From: JAVSMW01 sp032027005
GTDB taxonomy: Bacteria > Bacillota > Thermincolia > Thermincolales > UBA2595
NCBI GenBank assembly: GCA_032027005.1
Contig: JAVSMW010000002.1
Span: 223,627-287,626, forward strand
DNA: 64,000 bases
Direction of reading: 5' to 3'
The notes below the pieces were generated by a model, which worked only from the letters and a program-made list of their open reading frames with translations, was not told the origin of the DNA and made no database searches. Each line of letters opens with the position of its first letter. Position 1 is the first letter of the stretch. Positions 1 to 7,485 of this stretch are shown piece after piece. The position numbers were made by a program, and so were the translations under genes.

Positions 1-113
1 CGCTATGATTAAGTTAATTTACCAGAAAAGATGTATCACCAGATCGCACCCCGGCTTGCTGTAAGCCCTAAGGAGGAGCACCTACATCCTTTCTGTAAAT
101 ATAGGGAGTAAGG

Positions 114-1625
114 ATGGTGAAAATGAGCAATAAACAAGCTAAATCGGATGTCATCTTAATTGGTGCCGGAATAATGAGTGCCACTTTGGGGTCACTGCTG
201 AAAGAATTAGTACCGGACTGGAAAATTACTGCATTTGAAAGACGTGAAAAGGCAGGAGAGGAAAGCTCTAATGAAATGAATAATGCGGGAACGGGGCATT
301 CTTCACTGTGCGAGCTTAACTACACCCCTGAACAACCGGATGGGTCCGTTGATATTAGCAAAGCAATAAGAGTTAATGAAGAGTATCAGGTTTCAAAGCA
401 ATTTTGGTCTTATCTTGTAAAAAGCAAGCTGATACAAAATCCTCAGGACTTTATTGTGCGAGTGCCTCATATGAGTTTTGTACAAGGTGAACAGAATGTA
501 AAGTTCTTAAAAAAACGTTTTGAAATAATGTCTGGCAATCCCCTGTTTCAAGGGATGGAATTTTCTGATGACTCCGGAAAACTGATGGAATGGATCCCGC
601 TTATGATGCGTGACCGGAAATTGAACAAACCTATGGCCGCAACAAGAATAGAATCTGGAACGGATGTCAACTTTGGCGCGTTAACCCGCATATTGTTTGA
701 CTACTTACAAAATAAAAACGTCAACATAAAATTCAAACATCATGTTGATAATATTAAACGTACCAGCGATGGCTCGTGGGAATTGAAAGTGCGGAATGTC
801 GACAGCGGTGCAATAGAATTCCATACGGCAAAGTTCGTCTTTATCGGTGCCGGGGGAGGAAGCCTGCCTTTGCTGCAAAAAGCCGGTATTCCTGAAGCAA
901 AAGGTTATGGAGGATTTCCGGTAAGCGGACTGTTTATGGTGTGTGAAACTCCTGATATTGTGGCTCAGCATCAGGCAAAAGTATACGGCCAAGCACCCAT
1001 TGGTGCTCCCCCAATGTCGGTTCCGCATCTTGACACAAGAGTTATCGAGGGGAAAGAATCATTGTTCTTTGGCCCCTTTGCCGGTTTCTCGCCAAAGTTT
1101 TTAAAATTTGGTTCAATGTTTGATCTTCTAACTTCTATAAAAACGCATAATCTTTTAACTATTTCGGCTGCAGGCTTGAAGAACTTTACATTGACAAAAT
1201 ACCTGATTAATCAACTCATGTTAACGAAAGAAGAGCGCATGGAAGCATTACGGGATTTTGTCCCGAACGCCAAAAGCGAGGATTGGGAGTTGGTGATAGC
1301 TGGCCAGCGTGTGCAAATTATTAAAAATACTGCTGCCGGCAAAGGAATGCTTCAATTTGGTACGGAAGTGCTTAGTTCCGCTGATGGCTCGATAGCTGCC
1401 TTGCTCGGTGCTTCTCCCGGTGCCTCAACAGTCGTCTCCATCATGCTGGAGGTAATGAAAAAATGCTTCCCGCAGCATGTAAAAGCATGGGAGCCGAAAT
1501 TAAAAGAAATGATTCCTTCTTATGGCGTGTCACTATTGAAGAACCCGGAGCTTATTCGCGAAATTTATACTTATACAGCGCAGACCCTTGGCTTATCAGA
1601 CGAAAAACAGGCGAATTTAGCATAA
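114..1625 (+). CDS. mqo: malate:quinone oxidoreductase
   Basis: FAD enzyme that oxidises malate to oxaloacetate and passes electrons to the quinone pool at the membrane face. The N-terminus carries a dinucleotide-binding motif GAGIMS (residues 17-22) followed by the family-typical ERREKAGEESSNEMNNAGTG stretch. The 503-residue length suits the Mqo family, and similarity runs over the whole protein. Two starts are possible: ATG 114 (GGGAG 104-108, 5 nt away) and ATG 123 (AAGGATGG 110-117). It stands alone, with a terminator-like hairpin at 1675-1719. Mqo needs a respiratory quinone, so it hints at menaquinone-based respiration; this fits the multiheme cytochrome and quinone oxidoreductase nearby but is inference. 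Confidence 0.93.
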   Translation: MVKMSNKQAKSDVILIGAGIMSATLGSLLKELVPDWKITAFERREKAGEESSNEMNNAGTGHSSLCELNYTPEQPDGSVDISKAIRVNEEYQVSKQFWSYLVKSKLIQNPQDFIVRVPHMSFVQGEQNVKFLKKRFEIMSGNPLFQGMEFSDDSGKLMEWIPLMMRDRKLNKPMAATRIESGTDVNFGALTRILFDYLQNKNVNIKFKHHVDNIKRTSDGSWELKVRNVDSGAIEFHTAKFVFIGAGGGSLPLLQKAGIPEAKGYGGFPVSGLFMVCETPDIVAQHQAKVYGQAPIGAPPMSVPHLDTRVIEGKESLFFGPFAGFSPKFLKFGSMFDLLTSIKTHNLLTISAAGLKNFTLTKYLINQLMLTKEERMEALRDFVPNAKSEDWELVIAGQRVQIIKNTAAGKGMLQFGTEVLSSADGSIAALLGASPGASTVVSIMLEVMKKCFPQHVKAWEPKLKEMIPSYGVSLLKNPELIREIYTYTAQTLGLSDEKQANLA

Positions 1626-1674
1626 TTGAAAAAATAAACATTGACTGCAACCGAATAGTTTCAATCCGTAGCGT

Positions 1675-1719
1675 AAAGGAAGTATAAATTGCCGCTTTGG
1701 CAAAGTTATGCTTCCTTTT
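1675..1719 (+). terminator. terminator-like hairpin after mqo
   Basis: AAAGGAAG at 1675-1682 pairs with CTTCCTTTT near 1711-1719, with a second pairing block TTGCC/GGCAA inside. The run of T is short and interrupted, so termination is probable rather than certain. Confidence 0.5.
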
Positions 1720-1848
1720 GATTTTGCTGGATTAACAGTGGAAAAGAATTAACAATGTCGGTACAGACAGATAATCTGGAATTGCAGAAAATTGACGCAT
1801 GAATATTGCAAAATGCCATAGCGCACCATTAGCAAGGGCAAATATGCG

Positions 1849-1877
1849 TTGACAATACTTTGATGTCCAAGTATAAT
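1849..1877 (+). promoter_or_regulatory. consensus sigma-A promoter with embedded MarR-type operator
   Basis: TTGACA (1849-1854), a 17-nt spacer and TATAAT (1872-1877) form a perfect consensus promoter. A 16-bp imperfect palindrome at 1857-1872 (half sites ACTTTGAT and ACTTGGAC when read inward) fills the spacer, where a bound repressor would block RNA polymerase. It lies directly before the MarR gene, so autoregulation is the simplest reading. A related palindrome sits at 2331-2346. Confidence 0.75.
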
Positions 1878-1883
1878 GGGGAT

Positions 1884-2309
1884 ATGAAAACAGATAATAC
1901 TATTTATTTAATTGGGAGAATCAGAGAAAGAGCCAACAGTTTCTTGTTGAAAGAGTTAAGCCGGATAGGTTTTACGGATTTGGCACCATCCCATGGAGAT
2001 ATTTTGGCAGCCTTGTTTCAGCATAAAGAACTTACTATGACACAAATTGCTAATAACATCCATAGAGATAGGTCGACTGTAACAACTCTGGTAAATAAAT
2101 TAATTAATTTGGGATATATTGCGCCTCATAAGGATCCCAATGACAGCAGGTCAACGATAATATCTTTAACGGAAAAAGGAAAAAAACTTGAGCCGGATTT
2201 TCAGGAAATATCTCAAAAACTCAATGTTAATGTATATGCAGGAATTAGTGTAGATGAAAGAGAAGCTTTTCAGAAAGTGTTAAATAAAATTTATGATAAC
2301 TTAGGTTAG
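1884..2309 (+). CDS. MarR family transcriptional regulator
   Basis: Winged-helix repressor of about 141 residues. The wHTH core (TMTQIANNIHRDRSTVTTLV then KLINLGYI) and the wing with DPNDSRSTIISLTEKG are typical of MarR proteins. The open frame extends upstream to TTG 1860, but those codons lie inside the consensus promoter TTGACA-17-TATAAT, so ATG 1884 is the first start that can be transcribed. With a transcription start near 1884 the mRNA would be leaderless or nearly so. Operator-like palindromes at 1857-1872 and 2331-2346 suggest control of itself and of a unit downstream, possibly the quinone oxidoreductase at 2941. The ligand is unknown. Confidence 0.85.
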   Translation: MKTDNTIYLIGRIRERANSFLLKELSRIGFTDLAPSHGDILAALFQHKELTMTQIANNIHRDRSTVTTLVNKLINLGYIAPHKDPNDSRSTIISLTEKGKKLEPDFQEISQKLNVNVYAGISVDEREAFQKVLNKIYDNLG

Positions 2310-2330
2310 TATAAATTTTTTTAATAAAAT

Positions 2331-2346
2331 ACTTGGATACCAAAGT
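2331..2346 (+). promoter_or_regulatory. second MarR-type operator
   Basis: ACTTGGATACCAAAGT is a 16-bp imperfect palindrome whose half sites match those of the operator in the MarR promoter. An extra half site ACTTTGACGG lies at 2371-2380. A weak promoter may overlap (TTGGAT 2333-2338, GATATT 2356-2361). What is transcribed from here is unclear because of the gap at 2699-2819. Confidence 0.5.
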
Positions 2347-2581
2347 TTTATGCTTGATATTCAGGAAAATACTTTGACGGGAAAAGAACCGTTAATAAAT
2401 AGCCTCTCGGAATTGAGAGGGGGAAATCGCTAGATTTGGTAAAAAGTAACTGGAAATTTTGAAATGTGAAGATTAAACGACTGTTCTCTTTAAATTATCC
2501 GAGAAAATGGGCATGCCAAAAAAGCCTGACAGTATTTGAAAAGATCAGGTTTCAGAATTAGTTTTTCAGGATTAGTTTTAG

Positions 2582-2698
2582 TTAAGCGGCTTGGGAGAAG
2601 ATAAGATGCTTAAGATTTTTTAAATCATCTTTTTTGTGGGCATACCAAGCGTCCATATGTTGGCACATCATGATGCCGTAAATGCGTATATACCACAT
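2582..2698 (-). pseudogene. C-terminal fragment of an unidentified ORF running into the gap
   Basis: On the minus strand 38 codons are open from the edge of the N run to a TAA at 2582-2584. The end is rich in His and Lys (DAWYAHKKDDLKNLKHLI). I do not recognise the family. The frame cannot be followed across the 121 N, so it may be the tail of a real gene lost in the gap, an insertion-sequence remnant, or chance. The hairpins on both sides of the gap make a mobile-element remnant plausible. Confidence 0.25.
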
Positions 2699-2819
2699 NN
2701 NNNNNNNNNNNNNNNNNNNNNNNNNNNNNNNNNNNNNNNNNNNNNNNNNNNNNNNNNNNNNNNNNNNNNNNNNNNNNNNNNNNNNNNNNNNNNNNNNNNN
2801 NNNNNNNNNNNNNNNNNNN
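2699..2819. other. assembly gap (121 N)
   Basis: A run of 121 undetermined bases. Open frames shown across it are artefacts. Gaps like this often mark collapsed repeats or insertion sequences; the true length is not known from the sequence. Confidence 0.99.
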
Positions 2820-2915
2820 TAAAATGAAATCCCCCTACTGAAAAGTAGGAGGAATTCAATATCGATGGTTCGAGCAAAGCCTTGTACCATCTGACTCGGC
2901 GAATGCCGAGAGGCT
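2820..2915 (+). other. cluster of small hairpins next to the gap
   Basis: Three short inverted repeats follow each other: CCTACT-GAAA-AGTAGG near 2834, GGT...ACC around 2866-2889, and CTCGGC-GAAT-GCCGAG near 2895-2910. A related hairpin, CCTCTC...GAGAGG, lies near 2403 on the other side of the gap. Such end hairpins resemble those of IS200/IS605-type elements, but no transposase is visible. They could also be a leader structure for the gene at 2941. Confidence 0.35.
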
Positions 2916-2940
2916 ATTATAATTAACAGGAGGAATATGA

Positions 2941-3522
2941 ATGAACCACTTAGTTGTTTTTGCACACCCAAATCCAAATAGTTTCGGGAAAGGAATTGTA
3001 GATGCTGTTGTTAAGGCCTCAGCAGAAAAAGACGCGGATGTTCGGGTCAGAGATCTTTATCAAATAGATTTTAACCCGGTTTTAAAACCTGGCGATTTTG
3101 AAAGCTTCCAGAGTGGGCAAATTCCCGCAGATATTGCAGCTGAACAAGAACAAATTAAATGGGCTGACCTTGTTACTTTTGTTTATCCTGTGTGGTGGTC
3201 CGGACTTCCAGCAATATTAAAGGGATATGTAGATAGAGTTTTTTCCTATGGCTTTGCGTATGAGTATGTGGATGGAGTCCCAAATGGTTTGTTGAAAGGA
3301 AAGAGAGCACTTTTGCTCAGCACTACCGGCGCGCCAAGTGAAATGAACGATGAGACCGGCATGAGCAATTCAATGAAACAAACCACAGATGAAGCTATTT
3401 TTAAGTTTACCGGGATGGAAGAAGTAAGACATGTCTTTTTTGGTGCGGTGCCGCATGTATCTGATGAAACCCGCCAGGATTATTTAAAGGAAGCAGAGAG
3501 AATAACAAAAGAAAATTTATAA
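2941..3522 (+). CDS. NAD(P)H:quinone oxidoreductase, flavodoxin-like fold
   Basis: Small cytosolic flavoprotein (193 residues) of the Flavodoxin_2/MdaB/KefF group, which reduces quinones by two electrons. The N-terminal LVVFAHPNPNSFGKGIVDAV is the FMN phosphate-binding loop. TFVYPVWWSGLPAILKGYVDRVF (about residues 79-101) is the conserved flavin-contacting segment, followed by the glycine-rich LLSTTGAP. AGGAGG at 2928-2933 lies 7 nt before the ATG. It follows the gap and lies downstream of a MarR gene with operator-like sites; MarR control of quinone reductases is common, so regulation by the MarR protein is plausible. The specific substrate is unknown. Confidence 0.85.
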   Translation: MNHLVVFAHPNPNSFGKGIVDAVVKASAEKDADVRVRDLYQIDFNPVLKPGDFESFQSGQIPADIAAEQEQIKWADLVTFVYPVWWSGLPAILKGYVDRVFSYGFAYEYVDGVPNGLLKGKRALLLSTTGAPSEMNDETGMSNSMKQTTDEAIFKFTGMEEVRHVFFGAVPHVSDETRQDYLKEAERITKENL

Positions 3523-4104
3523 GCGTTCTTACGATAAAATTTAAACAAGGCCAGGTGCCGGGGAATCGCAAAGTGCAGAACATATAGCGGCTCTGGTTTA
3601 TGATGGAAGCCGCGACGTATATTTTGATTATATGGTCAATATTAATAAATTGTACTTGCACTCTCTATCGCCTTTCCTCAAAATACCATATAAATTCAGC
3701 CTATCAGAAACAACAGATACGGCTGGATTTTTTTGTTTTTCTTAAGGTGAGTATTATCAAGAGCTGATGGGTCAAGGGGTAGAAAGTTATGTGTGTGTAG
3801 AAAGTTATGTGTGTGTAGAAAGTTATGTGACGAAAAGTTAAAAATTTATAGAAAAAAAATAAATAAATTTAGTTGTACTTTGAAGGAATTTTTGGATAAA
3901 CATAGAATAATTTACCATGAGTCATGTACCAGATAGTGCAACCATGCAGTTGAGAAAAGACAGAAACAGGTACTCCAGGTAACTTCATCCTGTTCTCGTG
4001 GGGGTTTCCACGTAGTTTCTTAGCATTAATGAAGGAAAGGGGGGTAGTCAGAGGGTTTATTGTGATAGTACATACTTGGGCATAATGAAGGAGAGTGAGC
4101 AAAA
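3523..4104. other. intergenic region with a terminator-like hairpin and a tandem repeat
   Basis: No gene is convincing here. CAGCC...GGCTG followed by T7 at about 3698-3735 may end transcription of the quinone oxidoreductase. The rest is AT-rich. A minus-strand frame at 3869-4102 lacks a ribosome binding site and resembles no family I know. AAGGAGAG near 4088 belongs to the cytochrome gene. Confidence 0.5.
3779..3830 (+). repeat. 18-bp tandem repeat, almost 3 copies
   Basis: The unit GTAGAAAGTTATGTGTGT occurs at 3779-3796 and 3797-3814 exactly, then partially at 3815-3830. It is a simple direct repeat without spacers, so not a CRISPR array. Confidence 0.9.
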
Positions 4105-5319
4105 ATGAAAAAGTATTGGTGGATTTCTTTGGTCTTGTTATTGGTGTTGGCTATTCCTGTGGGAGCAGCACAAGTTATCAAGATCTATGTTAACGGCGCA
4201 GAATTAAAGTCAGACGTTCCGGCTCAAATTATCAATGGCAGGACTATGGTTCCGATTAGAGCCATTGCCGAATATTTCGGCAAAGAAGTAAGCTGGGATG
4301 ACAAGACAAAAACAGTTACAATTTCCGGGACAAACCTCGATTTGGTTTCCAAAATTAGTAAGGAATGGTCAACAGCCGGCCATGCCAAGACAGTTGAGCC
4401 CCTTGCCTACTCCGGTATAAGGGATGGCTGTATGCCATGCCACGCAGGTAACGGCTTACAGCAATATGGTACTGACAAACCGTTCACCCCAAGCAAAAAT
4501 ATTGTGAGCAATCCTATTGCTACTGACAAAGCCTATCTCGAAAAGGATCCTAATAATAAAAATTATACCTTTATGTTTGATCCTCATGCAGCTGAACTGC
4601 CAAGGACAATTGACTGTGCGGCCTGCCACTCCGGCACCGGCGCTGAGATCATGAAATCTGGTGTTATACCTGCAAAACTGAACGTTTTCTCCGGCGGCAC
4701 CGCTGATTTGAAAGTAGGAAACAAAAACGCTTTGTGCTTCACCTGCCACAACGGTAGAAGAGATGTAGACAAAATTTATAAAGATTGGACAGATCCGAAA
4801 GTTAGCAACGCAAACGTATATCCGCATCATGGCTGGGGCTCACTCGTTAGCGGTCAGGGTGGTATGGAATATCCCGGTGTTACATATGCCCAGTCTACCA
4901 CTCACCAGTCTCTGGGCTGTATTGGCTGCCATATGGGTAAAACTAAAGAGGGCTATGTATCCCACGAGTTTAAGCCGAATATTGCTACCTGCAACAAGTG
5001 CCATCCCGGCCAAACCGAGTTTACCATGGGCGGCAGCCTGAAGAAAGAGCTTGAAACAAAAATGGCCACACTTGAGAAGCTTATTCTGGCCAAAATCCCC
5101 GGTGCAGTTGAAGTTGGTGTTGATAATGCAACTGCTCCAGCAGTTGACAAAGATGGCCAGCGTATTGACGCCAAAAATGTTACTTCTGTCGAAGCCTTAG
5201 TAGGAGCTTACAACTATGCAATAATTCACTGGGAACTAGAGCAGGGCGCAAAAGGTGCGCACAACCCGAAATATGCAAGGGCTCTGTTAGACGAATCCAT
5301 CAAAGCTCTGCAGAAGTAG
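4105..5319 (+). CDS. secreted five-heme c-type cytochrome with copper-amine-oxidase-like N-terminal domain
   Basis: Residues 1-22 form a signal peptide. Residues about 26-75 match the copper amine oxidase N-terminal-like domain (VNGAELKSDVPAQIINGRT, then VPIRAIAEYFG), a non-catalytic surface module common in clostridial envelope proteins. Five CxxCH heme sites follow: CMPCH 109-113, CAACH 171-175, CFTCH 211-215, CIGCH 272-276 and CNKCH 296-300. Spare histidines (DPHAA, YPHHGW, TTHQS, SHEF) could be distal ligands. The 404-residue protein should act outside the membrane as an electron carrier or surface reductase. It is a single gene with a strong terminator. No CxxCH maturation genes are in this window. 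The electron donor and acceptor are unknown. Confidence 0.88.
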   Translation: MKKYWWISLVLLLVLAIPVGAAQVIKIYVNGAELKSDVPAQIINGRTMVPIRAIAEYFGKEVSWDDKTKTVTISGTNLDLVSKISKEWSTAGHAKTVEPLAYSGIRDGCMPCHAGNGLQQYGTDKPFTPSKNIVSNPIATDKAYLEKDPNNKNYTFMFDPHAAELPRTIDCAACHSGTGAEIMKSGVIPAKLNVFSGGTADLKVGNKNALCFTCHNGRRDVDKIYKDWTDPKVSNANVYPHHGWGSLVSGQGGMEYPGVTYAQSTTHQSLGCIGCHMGKTKEGYVSHEFKPNIATCNKCHPGQTEFTMGGSLKKELETKMATLEKLILAKIPGAVEVGVDNATAPAVDKDGQRIDAKNVTSVEALVGAYNYAIIHWELEQGAKGAHNPKYARALLDESIKALQK

Positions 5320-5342
5320 GTCTGGTAATTTAGTTCAATAGA

Positions 5343-5386
5343 AAAAAACCCTCCTATGGTGGAATACTACTATAGGAGGGTTTTTT
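5343..5386 (+). terminator. strong intrinsic terminator after the cytochrome gene
   Basis: AAAAAACCCTCCTAT (5343-5357) pairs with ATAGGAGGGTTTTTT (5372-5386). The stem is long and ends in T6, and it can work in both directions. Confidence 0.92.
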
Positions 5387-5434
5387 ATATAGCTGAACTA
5401 CAACACTAAACAATTCAAAACCCCGCCAAGTGCC

Positions 5435-5902
5435 TGGCATATTCCAAAGGTGTAGGCAGTACGGCCGGCAAGACCTGGCGTTCGTCCGCACTCCTCAATG
5501 CTTTCATGTCTCCTGCGTAATTTAGCTGGACTCCCCAAAAAGCTAGCCAGAGCTTTTTTGCCTGGAACGATCTGTTCCCTGTTTTTTGAATTGGAAATAA
5601 TACTGCCCTTTTTGGCTACTCAATTTATTGGTGTTAGCCGAGCTTGAGCCAAACAGGTCAATCAGTCCTTTGATTTTATGGTAATTTGTAAACCGCAGAG
5701 ACAGGCGGTGGGGGTTTGCAAAATAATATGGCAGGACAAAAAAACCGATCACTGATCCCAGAAACAAGTGATTACCGTTAAATTTGTATTCGTAGGGCAA
5801 ATCTGGTATTATAAAGTCAGTACTAAGTTTGTTTGATATAATTACCCTGCCAAGTTCCTTCTCAGCTCCGGCTCTTTCCAAAAGACAGGCCGACTGAATC
5901 AT
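5435..5902 (-). pseudogene. possible decayed minus-strand gene of unknown function
   Basis: A 119-codon frame runs from 5902 to 5543 on the minus strand (contains FIIPDLPYEYKFNGNHLFLG). It has no clear ribosome binding site. Beyond its stop, a shifted frame stays open with protein-like composition (GVQLNYAGDMKALR, then PLEYARHLAGF) to about 5415. This pattern suggests a gene broken by a frameshift, but I recognise no family and chance frames cannot be excluded. Confidence 0.25.
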
Positions 5903-5978
5903 TTAGGGTAACGGGTTCTCATCTTGGTCATTTTTACACTCCCTTCGAATAAACCAGTTATTTAGTCTCTTGTTTATA

Positions 5979-6007
5979 AACTCCACCTGAAGTAAATTTT
6001 ACTTTAT
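5979..6007 (+). repeat. partial copy of dispersed repeat (tail part)
   Basis: AACTCCACCTGAAGTAA followed by ATTTTACTTTAT matches the tail of the full copy at 49520-49650 with a few differences. It lies about 80 bp before the RIC gene. Confidence 0.6.
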
Positions 6008-6085
6008 TTTATGTTAAGGCATAATATTGGGAACTATAGCTTAGATAATAAAAGTATGGACAATTAGAATGGAGGTTAAAGCGAA

Positions 6086-6793
6086 ATGGAAACTGTATTT
6101 ACCACCTCAGATAAGCTGGGTGACGTTGTTGCCAAATTTCCCAAAGCCAGTGAGATTTTTAAACGCTACCACATTGATTATTGCTGTGGCGGGCAAAGAC
6201 CTCTGTCGGCAGCTATCCAGGAACAAGACCTCAACGGAAATGATATTTTGGAAGATCTGCATAAAGCCTTCCGGGAAGTGCAGGCTGTCAAACAGGATGC
6301 GGCCGTGGATTGGCGGCAGGCACCTCTTGGCAAACTCATCGATCATATTGTGAATACACATCACGCCTTTCTTAATCAGGAACTTCCTCAAATAAGTGAA
6401 GATGTTAAGAAAATTTTGCGGGTTCATGGTGCTCACCATGGGGCCGTACTTTCGAAGGTTCATAAATTATTTCATACCTTAAAGATGGAATTAGAGGAGC
6501 ATCTTATCAAAGAGGAAGAAATATTATTCCCCATGATCAGGGAGTATGAAAAAAACCCATCAGCCGCCGGTTTGCCAAGAATCCGTGAAACCGTCACTGA
6601 AATTGAAAGTGAGCATACCGCAGTCGGAGACATCTTAAAAGAGCTGCGGAGCATTACTGAGCAATATGCTGCCCCCGGAGATGCCTGCACGACTTTCAGG
6701 CTGACCTATCAAAAGCTGGAGGAGCTGGAGTCTGACATTTTTCAACATGTTCACCTGGAGAATAACATCCTTTTTCCCCGGTTAGGGCTGTAA
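6086..6793 (+). CDS. RIC, iron-sulfur cluster repair di-iron protein (ScdA/YtfE family)
   Basis: Cytosolic di-iron protein that repairs iron-sulfur clusters damaged by nitric oxide or oxidants. The N-terminal DUF542/ScdA_N domain carries the diagnostic CCGG (residues 33-36, in YHIDYCCGGQRPL). The hemerythrin-like domain supplies iron ligands in NTHHAFLNQELP, HGAHH, HLIKEEEILFP, ESEHTAVGDIL and HVHLENNILFP. Length 235 fits the family. ATG 6086 is preceded by GGAGG at 6071-6075. The gene stands alone with a terminator. A short palindrome TTATG-TTAAGG-CATAA lies upstream near 6012-6030 and could be a regulator site; it does not look like a known NsrR box. RIC fits with the flavo-diiron protein at 11046. 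Confidence 0.93.
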   Translation: METVFTTSDKLGDVVAKFPKASEIFKRYHIDYCCGGQRPLSAAIQEQDLNGNDILEDLHKAFREVQAVKQDAAVDWRQAPLGKLIDHIVNTHHAFLNQELPQISEDVKKILRVHGAHHGAVLSKVHKLFHTLKMELEEHLIKEEEILFPMIREYEKNPSAAGLPRIRETVTEIESEHTAVGDILKELRSITEQYAAPGDACTTFRLTYQKLEELESDIFQHVHLENNILFPRLGL

Positions 6794-6818
6794 GGGGCAA
6801 TTGGGGCTGTAATTAACT

Positions 6819-6854
6819 AAAACCCGGGCTAATGTGAATTAGTTCCGGGTTTTA
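6819..6854 (+). terminator. intrinsic terminator after RIC
   Basis: AAAACCCGG (6819-6827) pairs with CCGGGTTTT (6845-6853), with an inner CTAAT/ATTAG pairing. Confidence 0.85.
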
Positions 6855-6985
6855 TCTTTAGATATATAAAAAACTAACAAGCAGGGTAAAGAGAAGGAAG
6901 ATTGACCATCAATGGTTAAATGAGAATTAGTGAAGCAATAGTTTAACTATTAATTAAATATAAAGAATCGCAGGAGGGATAAGAT

Positions 6986-7414
6986 TTGAGAAATATAGAA
7001 GAGTTTCCGGTCCAGGTTAGGTTCCCTATATCATATTGTGATATGGGCATGTTTAATCATGTCAATAACGTGAATTTCTACCGTTATTTTGAAGATGCCC
7101 GGGCTAAATATTTTGACGAGGTCGGTATATACGAACTGAATAAGAAGATGGGGATATCTGCTTTATTGGCAGAGTCAAAATGCAAATTCCTACAGCCCCT
7201 TGTATATCCGGACAACCTTGTGGTTGGGGCCAAAGTGACCTCTGTAGGAAACACCAGTTTTATTATGGAGTATTTAATAGTCAGCGAAAAGGTGGGAATT
7301 GCCGCCACCGGAGAAGGAGTTCTGGTGATGTACGACTATAATAAATCCCGGAAAGTAAGTGTACCAGATGAAATAAGAACTGCCATTGCAGAGCTGGAAA
7401 AGCGTTCATCCTAA
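6986..7414 (+). CDS. acyl-CoA thioesterase, hotdog fold (YbgC/4-hydroxybenzoyl-CoA thioesterase family)
   Basis: A 142-residue protein of the YbgC/FadM hotdog group, which hydrolyses acyl-CoA or aryl-CoA thioesters. The N-terminal block VRFPISYCDMGMFNHVNNVNF includes the conserved catalytic Asp (D in YCDMG) and the HVNN motif. The start is TTG 6986, chosen because AGGAGGG (6972-6978) lies 7 nt upstream and no ATG fits. It is monocistronic with its own terminator. The substrate cannot be read from the sequence; the aryl-CoA ligase 6 kb downstream makes an aromatic CoA ester one option. Confidence 0.85.
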   Translation: MRNIEEFPVQVRFPISYCDMGMFNHVNNVNFYRYFEDARAKYFDEVGIYELNKKMGISALLAESKCKFLQPLVYPDNLVVGAKVTSVGNTSFIMEYLIVSEKVGIAATGEGVLVMYDYNKSRKVSVPDEIRTAIAELEKRSS

Positions 7415-7448
7415 AGAGAAAAGGCACCCTGGGGGGTGTCTTTTCTCT
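7415..7448 (+). terminator. intrinsic terminator after the thioesterase
   Basis: AGAGAAAAGGCACCC pairs with GGGTGTCTTTTCTCT with only a 3-4 nt loop; a run of T is built into the descending arm. Confidence 0.85.
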
Positions 7449-7485
7449 TGTACATTAAGAAATTCATAAGATTAAGATCAAGAGT

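Noticed and set aside
1463..1687. 74-codon frame overlapping the end of mqo
   Set aside because: It lies in another phase of a clear gene and runs into the terminator, so it is a shadow frame.
2582..2977. Open frames running through the N gap on both strands
   Set aside because: The middle is undetermined sequence, so the frames are not real evidence for a gene; only the edge fragment at 2582-2698 is listed, with low confidence.
3779..3830. Tandem repeat as a CRISPR array
   Set aside because: The copies are directly adjacent with no spacers and no cas genes are nearby.
3869..4102. 77-codon minus-strand frame upstream of the cytochrome gene
   Set aside because: No ribosome binding site, no recognisable family, and it ends right where the cytochrome's own ribosome site lies.
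6012..6030. Palindrome before RIC as an NsrR or FNR site
   Set aside because: TTATG-TTAAGG-CATAA does not fit the usual consensus of either regulator; noted only as a possible site.
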